Positions 5,653 through 11,336 of a stretch of 11,336 bases of DNA are shown piece by piece. Made by a program: the position numbers and the translations under genes. How positions within the stretch are numbered: position 1 is the first letter of the stretch; each line of letters begins with the position of its first letter. The stretch is from an uncultured Spongiibacteraceae bacterium. Lineage in GTDB: Bacteria; Pseudomonadota; Gammaproteobacteria; Pseudomonadales; CAMLJR01. Below the pieces are notes generated by a model. The model worked only from the letters and a program-made list of their open reading frames with translations, was not told the DNA's origin and searched no databases. The stretch is taken from positions 1 to 11,336 of the forward strand of contig CAMLJR010000095.1 of NCBI GenBank assembly GCA_946480345.1, written 5' to 3'.

Positions 5653-5867
5653 ACCGCATCACTCCAAAAAATTAGTTCAAAAAAATTCGCGAAAAAGAAA
5701 CACAGGATACCCGCCGGCGCAGGATTGTTCACTTCTCGGCATTTGTGGAACAATACCGTCGAATTCTTTTACGTCCCTTTTCGCACGCTCGTTGTACGTC
5801 GCTAAATAAATGTACGTACTTAATCATCGGTACGTGCCCGTACTAATAAAGAGAAGAGAAGCATTTC
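5653..5867. promoter_or_regulatory. Divergent intergenic region between the HAD gene and rppH
   Basis: This 215-bp stretch separates the minus-strand HAD-yaaA-GST unit from plus-strand rppH-ptsP and must hold both promoters unless transcription enters from elsewhere. It has no open frame that resembles a gene. It is AT-rich at both ends. Visible structures are a 7-bp inverted repeat, ATTGTTC (5724-5730) with GAACAAT (5748-5754), and three copies of GTACGT at 5794, 5812 and 5830. I could not choose a convincing -35/-10 pair on either strand; TTCGCA (5780-5785) with TAAATA (5803-5808) is a weak plus-strand candidate. Confidence 0.5.
5794..5847 (+). repeat. Three GTACGT hexamers at exact 18-bp spacing
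   Basis: GTACGT occurs at 5794-5799, 5812-5817 and 5830-5835. This gives three consecutive 18-bp units whose remaining 12 bases are AT-leaning but not identical. The second copy extends to the palindrome GTACGTAC (5812-5819). The third forms GTACG-TGCC-CGTAC (5830-5843). The array ends 20 bp before the rppH start, overlapping the expected leader or promoter. It could be operator sites or a leader RNA structure; no known regulator is assigned. Confidence 0.5.
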
Positions 5868-6371
5868 GTGATCGACACCGATGGCTTTCGTCCCAATGTG
5901 GGCATCGTGGTAGCGAATGCGCTAGGCGACGTACTATGGGCGCGGCGCGTCGGTCAGGACGCGTGGCAATTTCCGCAGGGCGGCATCAATCCCGACGAAT
6001 CGCCCGAAGACGCGTTGTACCGCGAACTCTACGAAGAAATCGGCTTGCTGCCCGAGCATGTCGAATTGCTCGCCTGTACGCGCGGCTGGCTGCGTTACCG
6101 TTTGCCGGAACGGCTGGTGCGACGCAACGGCAACGGCCCGCTGTGTATCGGCCAGAAACAGAAATGGTTTCTGCTGCGCATGCTCGCGGACGACGCCAGC
6201 GTGTGCATGGAATGCGGCGACAAAGCCGAATTCGATCATTGGCAATGGGTCAGTTATTGGTATCCGCTCGGACAAGTAGTGTCGTTCAAGCGCGAGGTCT
6301 ATCGGCGCGCGATGAAAGAATTATCGGTGCGCCACAGTAAACTCGTTAGCTATCGCAAGGATGATCGATAG
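5868..6371 (+). CDS. rppH: RNA pyrophosphohydrolase RppH (Nudix)
   Basis: The 167-residue product aligns end to end with E. coli RppH except for a shorter C-terminus (E. coli 176). RppH removes pyrophosphate from the 5' end of triphosphorylated (or diphosphorylated) mRNA, leaving a monophosphate that stimulates RNase E cleavage. The Nudix box runs from G38 to L60 ([27 protein letters not shown] pattern), with metal-binding glutamates E53, E56 and E57 at the same numbers as in E. coli. Other family blocks are [39 protein letters not shown] and [15 protein letters not shown]. The start is GTG at 5868, fixed by the conserved N-terminus [12 protein letters not shown]; only a weak purine-rich SD (GAGAAG, 5856-5861) precedes it. 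ptsP follows after 18 bp, the order seen in many gammaproteobacteria. Confidence 0.97.
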   Translation: MIDTDGFRPNVGIVVANALGDVLWARRVGQDAWQFPQGGINPDESPEDALYRELYEEIGLLPEHVELLACTRGWLRYRLPERLVRRNGNGPLCIGQKQKWFLLRMLADDASVCMECGDKAEFDHWQWVSYWYPLGQVVSFKREVYRRAMKELSVRHSKLVSYRKDDR

Positions 6372-6389
6372 CCCTTTCAGGATGCCGCG

Positions 6390-8696
6390 ATGGAAAGAAA
6401 AGCCAGCATGCTCGACTCCCTGCGCAGTATCGTGCAGGACGTCAACGCTGCCGATGACTTGCAAACCGCGCTCGATGCCATCGTCCATCGCGTACGCGAG
6501 GTCATGGGCACCGAAGTATGCACGGTGTATCTGCGCGATCCGAATACCGGCCGCTTGGTGTTCATGGCCAACGAAGGTCTCAATCCGGATTTCATCGGCA
6601 AAATCAGTCTCGCCGGCGATGAAGGTCTGGTCGGCCAAGTCGCCACCCGCGAAGAACCGCTGAACACCGACGACGCCGAATCGCATCCCTCCTTCTTGTT
6701 TTTACCGGGCATCGGCGAGGAACGCTATAGCTCGTTCCTCGGTGTACCGATCATTCACCAGCGCCGCGTGCTCGGCGTATTGGTGGTGCAACAGGTCGAA
6801 CAGCGTCGCTTCGACGAAAACGAAGAAGCGTTCCTGGTCACCTGCTCCGCGCAGCTCGCGAGCCTGATCGCGCACGCGCAGGCCACCGGCTCGATCACTT
6901 CGATTGGCCAACCGGGCAACAAGAAGGGCCCGAGCAGCGTGCGCTTTCAAGGCGTGCCGGGCGCACCCGGCATTGCGATCGGCACTGCCGTGGTCATCTC
7001 GCCACCGGCCGATCTGCATTCGGTGCCGCATCGCACCTGCGCCAATCCTGAAATCGAAATCCAGTTTTTCTTCGACTGCCTGGCCGCAGTGCGCAAAGAC
7101 GTGCAGGACTTGGGCGCCAAGCTGGCATCGCGGCTCGCTCCACAGGAGCAGGCACTGTTCGATGTCTATCTGCGCATGCTCGATGACAACGCGCTCGGCG
7201 CCGAAGTGGTCGAGCTGATTCGCCAGGGCGAATGGGCGCAGGGCGCGTTGAGCCAAGTCGTGCTCGCGCACGTGCGCACATTCGAAACGATGGACGATCT
7301 GTACCTGAAGGAACGTTCGGTCGACGTCAAAGATCTCGGTCGACGTATCCTCGCGTATTTGCAGGCCGCAAACACGAATCCGGTCACTTATCCGGATAAA
7401 ACGATTCTGGTCGGCGAAGAGCTGACTGCCTCAATGCTCGGCGAAGTGCCGAAAGAAAAACTGATCGGCCTGCTGTCGGTACAGGGTTCGAGTAACTCGC
7501 ACGTCGCGATTCTCGCGCGCGCGATGGGCATCCCGACGGTGATGGGCTGCCTCGATCTGCCGTTTACGCAGGTGGAAGGCGCCGAACTGATTCTCGATGG
7601 CTACAACGGCAGCGTGTTCTACAACGCGCCGGCGGAACTGCGCGCGCAATTTCAGGCGCTGTATAAAGAAGAACAGCAGATCTCGAAAGGTCTCGAAAAG
7701 CTGCGCGATCTGCCGTGCGAAACCACCGACGGTCATCGCATCCCGTTATGGGTCAATACCGGTTTGATGGCCGATGTCGTGCGTTCGCTCGAGCGCGGCG
7801 CCGAGGGTGTCGGCCTGTATCGCACCGAAGTACCATTTTTATTACGCGATCGTTTTCCGAGCGAAGAGGAGCAGCGCGTCATTTATCGTCAGCAGCTCGA
7901 ACCCTTCGCGCCGCTGCCGGTAACGATGCGCACGCTCGACATCGGCGGCGATAAATCGCTGCCGTATTTCCCGATCGAAGAGGCTAATCCGTTCCTCGGC
8001 TGGCGCGGCATTCGCGTGACGCTCGATCACCCGGAAATTTTCCTGGTGCAAGTGCGGGCGATGATGAAGGCGAGCAAGGGCCTGAATAATTTGCGCATCA
8101 TGTTGCCGATGATCAGCAATGTGACCGAAGTCGACGATGCGCTCGAATTGATCCATCGCGCGCACGAAGAGTTACTCGAAGAAGGTTTGCAGCTCGAATT
8201 GCCGCCAATCGGCGTCATGGTTGAAGTACCTTCGGCGGTGTATCAGGCGCAGGCACTGGCGAAGCGCGTCAGCTTTCTCTCGGTCGGCTCGAACGATTTG
8301 ACGCAGTATCTGCTCGCGGTCGATCGCAACAATGCGCGCGTCGCCGAGTTGTATCACGCATACCACCCCGCGGTATTGCAGGCATTGCGCCAGGTGGCCG
8401 ACGCCGGCCATGCCGAAGGCAAGCACGTCAGCATTTGCGGCGAGCTGGCTGGTGATCCACTGGCGGCGGTGTTATTGCTGGCGATGGGCTACGACATGCT
8501 GTCGATGAACGCGACCAACCTGCCGAAAGTGAAATCGGTGATTCGCAAAATCAAACTACACGATGCGAAAGAACTGCTCGATCGCGTCATGCAGATGGAC
8601 AGCGCGTTGCAGATTCGCGATTTTCTCGAAGAAGAGCTCACGGCGGCCGGTGTCATTCATCTACGTGCGCCGCCCGCCTCTGCCTACAAATCGTAA
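6390..8696 (+). CDS. ptsP: PtsP, phosphoenolpyruvate-protein phosphotransferase of the nitrogen PTS (EI-Ntr)
   Basis: The product is 768 residues, three domains in order. An N-terminal GAF domain (about 10-165) senses glutamine/2-ketoglutarate in studied homologues. An enzyme-I N-terminal and swivelling region (about 185-425) has the phosphorylated His371 in GSSNSHVAILARAMG. A PEP-binding TIM barrel (about 440-735) has GLYRTE, MRTLDIGGDKS, FLGWRGIR, SVGSNDLTQYLLAVDRNN and the catalytic Cys683 in SICGELAGDP. EI-Ntr takes phosphate from PEP and passes it to NPr and then EIIA-Ntr, coupling nitrogen and carbon status to potassium uptake, stress and other outputs. The partner genes ptsO and ptsN are not in the window. 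The ATG at 6390 has a good SD (AGGA, 6379-6382). An internal ATG at 6408 (MLDSLRSIVQDV) matches the usual family start more closely, so the first six residues are uncertain. Confidence 0.96.
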   Translation: MERKASMLDSLRSIVQDVNAADDLQTALDAIVHRVREVMGTEVCTVYLRDPNTGRLVFMANEGLNPDFIGKISLAGDEGLVGQVATREEPLNTDDAESHPSFLFLPGIGEERYSSFLGVPIIHQRRVLGVLVVQQVEQRRFDENEEAFLVTCSAQLASLIAHAQATGSITSIGQPGNKKGPSSVRFQGVPGAPGIAIGTAVVISPPADLHSVPHRTCANPEIEIQFFFDCLAAVRKDVQDLGAKLASRLAPQEQALFDVYLRMLDDNALGAEVVELIRQGEWAQGALSQVVLAHVRTFETMDDLYLKERSVDVKDLGRRILAYLQAANTNPVTYPDKTILVGEELTASMLGEVPKEKLIGLLSVQGSSNSHVAILARAMGIPTVMGCLDLPFTQVEGAELILDGYNGSVFYNAPAELRAQFQALYKEEQQISKGLEKLRDLPCETTDGHRIPLWVNTGLMADVVRSLERGAEGVGLYRTEVPFLLRDRFPSEEEQRVIYRQQLEPFAPLPVTMRTLDIGGDKSLPYFPIEEANPFLGWRGIRVTLDHPEIFLVQVRAMMKASKGLNNLRIMLPMISNVTEVDDALELIHRAHEELLEEGLQLELPPIGVMVEVPSAVYQAQALAKRVSFLSVGSNDLTQYLLAVDRNNARVAELYHAYHPAVLQALRQVADAGHAEGKHVSICGELAGDPLAAVLLLAMGYDMLSMNATNLPKVKSVIRKIKLHDAKELLDRVMQMDSALQIRDFLEEELTAAGVIHLRAPPASAYKS

Positions 8697-8713
8697 ATTC
8701 AGCGAATCGTTTT

Positions 8714-8749
8714 CGAAACGCCGTGCAAATGCACGGCGTTTCGTATTTT
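8714..8749 (+). terminator. Strong intrinsic terminator after ptsP
   Basis: The 13-bp perfect stem CGAAACGCCGTGC (8714-8726) / GCACGGCGTTTCG (8731-8743) closes an AAAT tetraloop and is followed on the plus strand by TATTTT. It starts 18 bp after the ptsP stop and lies in the 69-bp gap between two converging genes. On the minus strand the stem is followed by A-rich sequence, so it terminates mainly plus-strand transcription, although the hairpin could also end the minus-strand message imperfectly. Confidence 0.85.
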
Positions 8750-8765
8750 GGGAATTTGAAATTAA

Positions 8766-10157
8766 TTAATCGAAAATTTTCCCGGGATTCATCACGCAGT
8801 TCGGATCGAACGCCGCTTTGATCTGCTTCATCAACGCAATTTCTTCGAGACTGCGCCCGTATTGCAGATAATCTTTTTTCAACAAACCGACGCCGTGCTC
8901 CGCCGACACGCTTCCCTGATAGCGCTGCACAATATCGAACACCCATTGCGACACGTGATGGCAGCGCTGATGGAAATCCGCAACGCTGAGCGCATCGGGT
9001 TTCAGGATATTCAAATGCAGGTTGCCATCGCCGATATGACCGAACCAGACGATTTCAAAATCCGGATACTCGCGCTGCACCACCGCATCTACTTCTTCAA
9101 TAAACGGCGGAATTTTTGAAATCACTGTCGCGATATCGTTTTTGTAAGGCGTCCAGCGCGATAACGTTTCGGAAATATCCTCGCGCAACCGCCATAAATT
9201 ATTTAGCTGCTCGATGCTCTGGCTCATCACGCCATCGACAACCCAGCCCTGCTCGACGCAATGCTCGAACAACTCCATCGCCTGCGCTTCGACTTCATAG
9301 TTAAGTTTTTCGAATTCGAGCAGCGCATAAAAAGCGGCCGGTGTTTCGAACGGAACCTGCAAGCCGCTATGCGCAACGACTTTTGCCAGCGCCTTATCGG
9401 AGAAAAATTCGAACGCGGTCAGATCGAGTTTATTTTGGAATGCGTGCAGCACATCCATGATGTTCGCGAATGCCGGCACACCGAGCACGAGCGCGGTCAA
9501 TCCGACCGGCGGGCGCGTCAAACGCACCGTCGCTTCGACGATAAAACCGAGCGTACCTTCCGCGCCGATAAATAATTGACGCAGATCGTAACCGGCGTTG
9601 TTTTTAATCAGGCCGCGATTCAAATCGATGATATCGCCGTTGCCGGTTACCACTTTCAAGCCGGCAATCCAATCGCGCGTCATGCCGTAGCGAATGACTT
9701 TAATGCCGCCGGCGTTCGTCGATATATTGCCGCCGATCTGCGACGAACCTGCCGAGGCGAAATCGACCGGATAGTACAAATCCTGCGCTTCGGCGAATTG
9801 CTGCAATTGTTCGGTGATAACACCGGCCTCGCACACGACGGTGCGATCGAGCGCATTGAAATCGGAAATCGTATTCATGTAATCGAATGCGACAACCACT
9901 TCGCCTCGTGTTGCGACTGCGCCTCCGCTGAGGCCGGTGCGCCCGCCCGACGGCACCAGCGCGAAACGTTCGGCATTCGCCAGCCGCACGATCGCCTGCA
10001 CGTGTTCGACCGTGCGCGGAAACACGATTGCACTGGGTGCTGGCGGGAATGCTTTGGTCCAATCGCGACCGAAGCGCTGTAAATCATCGGCATCGGTGGT
10101 GACTTTATCGGCGCCGACAATGGCGGCGAGCTGCGCGAGAATCGAACTTTCCAACAT
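8766..10157 (-). CDS. FAD-linked D-2-hydroxyglutarate dehydrogenase (or closely related D-2-hydroxyacid dehydrogenase)
   Basis: The product is 463 residues from the ATG at 10157, the length of Pseudomonas D-2-hydroxyglutarate dehydrogenase as I recall it. The N-terminal PCMH-type FAD domain spans about 40-215: PSGGRTGLSGGA at 69-80, SSQIGGNISTNAGG at 138-151, GAEGTLGFI at 198-206. The FAD-oxidase C domain (about 220-460) has the metal-binding GHIGDGNLH (H374, H381) and E420/H421 in SAEHGVG. The enzyme oxidises D-2-hydroxyglutarate to 2-ketoglutarate and passes electrons to a flavoprotein acceptor or the respiratory chain. Divergence from serA supports this over D-lactate or glycolate dehydrogenase, since SerA generates D-2-hydroxyglutarate. 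The frame is open to 10292, but those 45 extra residues match nothing and cover the intergenic region; the chosen ATG has AGGGG (10163-10167) 5 nt upstream. It converges on ptsP. Confidence 0.87.
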   Translation of the reverse strand: MLESSILAQLAAIVGADKVTTDADDLQRFGRDWTKAFPPAPSAIVFPRTVEHVQAIVRLANAERFALVPSGGRTGLSGGAVATRGEVVVAFDYMNTISDFNALDRTVVCEAGVITEQLQQFAEAQDLYYPVDFASAGSSQIGGNISTNAGGIKVIRYGMTRDWIAGLKVVTGNGDIIDLNRGLIKNNAGYDLRQLFIGAEGTLGFIVEATVRLTRPPVGLTALVLGVPAFANIMDVLHAFQNKLDLTAFEFFSDKALAKVVAHSGLQVPFETPAAFYALLEFEKLNYEVEAQAMELFEHCVEQGWVVDGVMSQSIEQLNNLWRLREDISETLSRWTPYKNDIATVISKIPPFIEEVDAVVQREYPDFEIVWFGHIGDGNLHLNILKPDALSVADFHQRCHHVSQWVFDIVQRYQGSVSAEHGVGLLKKDYLQYGRSLEEIALMKQIKAAFDPNCVMNPGKIFD

Positions 10158-10346
10158 GCAAACCCCTGTAACGAATTGAGGCAACCACCGTAAACAGGCG
10201 GGCAAAAAACGGCCGCCATGATAACATAGCGCCCCTTTTTCCCCTGTCCGTAAATCTTCAGCTCGACCGCAATTCCCGCTGTTCACGGACATGTCGAATC
10301 GTTATTCGCTTTAACTGACTGACTTATCGTTTAACTGGAGCAGCCC
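10158..10346. promoter_or_regulatory. Divergent promoter region of the dehydrogenase gene and serA
   Basis: This 189-bp region has no gene of its own. It contains a 7-bp inverted repeat, TGTCCGT (10245-10251) with ACGGACA (10285-10291), and two direct copies of TTTAACTG at 10310-10317 and 10330-10337. An AT-rich element on the minus strand near 10218-10230 (TATGTTATCATGG) is a possible -10 for the dehydrogenase gene, without a clear -35. No convincing plus-strand -35/-10 pair was found. GGAG at 10337-10340 is the serA Shine-Dalgarno (6 nt spacing). Confidence 0.45.
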
Positions 10347-11336
10347 ATGGCCAAGACCTCGCTCGACAAAAGCAAGATCAAGTTTTTATTGCTGGAAGGC
10401 GTCAGCCAGACCGCGATCGACACGCTGAAGGCTGCGGGTTACTCGAACATCGATTTTCACAAAAAAGCATTGCCCGACGCGGAATTAAAAGAAGCGATTC
10501 GCAACGCGCACTTCGTCGGCATTCGCTCACGCACGCAGCTGACACGCGAGGTATTCGCCGCCGCGGACAAGCTGATTGCCGTCGGCTGCTTTTGCATCGG
10601 CACCAATCAGGTCGATCTGCGCGCCGCGACCGAACATGGCGTCGCGGTATTCAACGCGCCGTATTCGAACACACGCTCGGTTGCCGAACTGGTCATCGCC
10701 GAAGCGATTCTGTTGCTGCGCCGCGTCGCCGAAAAAAATGCGGCCGCGCATCGCGGCGAGTGGCTGAAGTCAGCCGATGGCGCGTACGAAATTCGCGGCA
10801 AAACGCTAGGCATCATTGGCTATGGCAGCATCGGCATGCAGTTGTCGGTCATCGCCGAATCGCTCGGCATGAAAGTCTGCTTTGTCGATGCAATCACCAA
10901 ATTGCCGCTCGGCAACGCGGTGCAGAAAGCCAATCTCGACGAGCTGCTCGCATGCAGCGATATCGTTTCATTGCATGTGCCGGAAAACAAATCGACGCAG
11001 ATGATGATCGGCGCGCGCGAACTCGGCCTGATGAAAAAGGGCGGCATTCTGATTAATGCCGCGCGCGGCACTGTCGTCGATATCGATGCACTCGCCGCCG
11101 CGCTCGAGAGCAATCATCTGGGCGGCGCGGCCATCGATGTGTTTCCGGTCGAACCGCGTTCGAATGACGACGAATTTATCTCGCCGCTGCGAAAATTCGA
11201 CAATGTGTTTTTAACGCCGCATGTCGGCGGCTCCACGCAGGAAGCGCAGGAAAATATCGGTCTCGAGGTCGCGGAAAAACTGGTGCGCTATTCGGACACC
11301 GGCGCTACGACGACATCGGTGAATTTCCCCGAAGTC
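10347..11336 (+). CDS. serA: D-3-phosphoglycerate dehydrogenase SerA (3' end beyond the window)
   Basis: The 330 residues present cover the whole catalytic part; about 80 C-terminal residues, including the ACT serine-binding domain, would lie past the right edge (the family is about 409). SerA oxidises 3-phosphoglycerate with NAD to 3-phosphohydroxypyruvate, the first step of L-serine synthesis, and many homologues also reduce 2-ketoglutarate to D-2-hydroxyglutarate. The NAD motif GYGSIG is at 158-163. The catalytic residues R240 (NAARG), E269 (FPVEP) and H292 (TPHVGGST) fall at the same numbers as in E. coli SerA. The block GCFCIGTNQVDL (80-91) and PYSNTRSVAEL are typical of this short type. 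The ATG at 10347 has GGAG (10337-10340) 6 nt upstream. It is divergent from the D-2-hydroxyglutarate dehydrogenase gene, which fits a shared metabolic job. Serine feedback through the ACT domain is expected but not visible here. Confidence 0.97.
   Translation, partial: MAKTSLDKSKIKFLLLEGVSQTAIDTLKAAGYSNIDFHKKALPDAELKEAIRNAHFVGIRSRTQLTREVFAAADKLIAVGCFCIGTNQVDLRAATEHGVAVFNAPYSNTRSVAELVIAEAILLLRRVAEKNAAAHRGEWLKSADGAYEIRGKTLGIIGYGSIGMQLSVIAESLGMKVCFVDAITKLPLGNAVQKANLDELLACSDIVSLHVPENKSTQMMIGARELGLMKKGGILINAARGTVVDIDALAAALESNHLGGAAIDVFPVEPRSNDDEFISPLRKFDNVFLTPHVGGSTQEAQENIGLEVAEKLVRYSDTGATTTSVNFPEV

Noticed and set aside
5653..5867. Sigma54 (RpoN) promoter for the rppH-ptsP pair, expected from the nitrogen PTS link
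   Set aside because: I found no TGGCAC-N5-TTGC-type GG/GC pair with correct spacing.
5810..6340. Plus-strand open frame of 176 codons overlapping rppH in another frame
   Set aside because: The product is Arg-rich without family features, while the rppH frame shows the complete Nudix box and end-to-end similarity.
9576..10082. Plus-strand open frame opposite the FAD-linked dehydrogenase
   Set aside because: It mirrors the FAD-binding domain of the minus-strand gene and has no features of its own.
10158..10292. N-terminal extension of the FAD-linked dehydrogenase by 45 residues
   Set aside because: The extension is unlike the family, would cover the whole divergent promoter region, and the internal ATG at 10157 has a better SD and the expected N-terminus.
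1..11336. CRISPR array, tRNA/rRNA genes, insertion sequences, phage or plasmid genes
   Set aside because: No regular long repeats, no cloverleaf or rRNA sequence and no transposase, integrase or replication gene was seen on either strand.

Overview
The window looks like chromosomal DNA of a free-living gammaproteobacterium, fairly GC-rich, with relatives in the Pseudomonas / Nevskiales / Steroidobacter direction. The basis is protein resemblance from memory (RppH, PtsP, SerA, YaaA and a D-2-hydroxyglutarate dehydrogenase all look gammaproteobacterial) plus gene order: HAD phosphatase - rppH - ptsP, and serA next to D-2-hydroxyglutarate dehydrogenase, both recall Pseudomonas. I see no phage genes, transposases, IS ends, tRNA, rRNA or CRISPR array. 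No full assignment below family level is claimed.

Layout. From 1 to about 5650 everything is on the minus strand. Read in the direction of transcription (right to left), there is first a tight three-gene unit: a HAD-IB phosphatase (TTG start), yaaA (2 bp later) and an Omega-like glutathione S-transferase (GTG start, 13 bp later). Next comes a two-domain response regulator with a REC domain and a diverged PilZ-like C-terminus. Last is a second group of three: an Anbu-type proteasome homologue, a YjgN/DUF898 membrane protein and the N-terminus of an M48-type membrane metallopeptidase that runs off the left edge. A 215-bp divergent intergenic region (5653-5867) separates this from a plus-strand pair, rppH-ptsP (18 bp apart), closed by a strong hairpin terminator at 8714-8749. 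A minus-strand D-2-hydroxyglutarate dehydrogenase gene converges on that terminator and is divergent, across 189 bp, from serA, which runs off the right edge lacking its C-terminal ACT domain.

How the genes fit together. SerA and D-2-hydroxyglutarate dehydrogenase form a known metabolic couple: SerA can dispose of NADH electrons by reducing 2-ketoglutarate to D-2-hydroxyglutarate, which the FAD enzyme re-oxidises. RppH starts 5'-dependent mRNA decay and PtsP feeds phosphate into the nitrogen PTS; their pairing is conserved in gammaproteobacteria. YaaA and the thiol-type GST suggest oxidative-stress or redox housekeeping. The Anbu - YjgN - M48 group is the least understood part: two peptidase-fold proteins flank a polytopic membrane protein, and the genes usually found with Anbu are not in the window.

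Most of the window is ordinary conserved housekeeping sequence. No convincing new system is visible. The most notable leads are the Anbu gene without its usual partners, the diverged output domain of the response regulator, a GTACGT hexamer repeated three times at exact 18-bp spacing in front of rppH, and a likely HAD-type histidinol-phosphate phosphatase.
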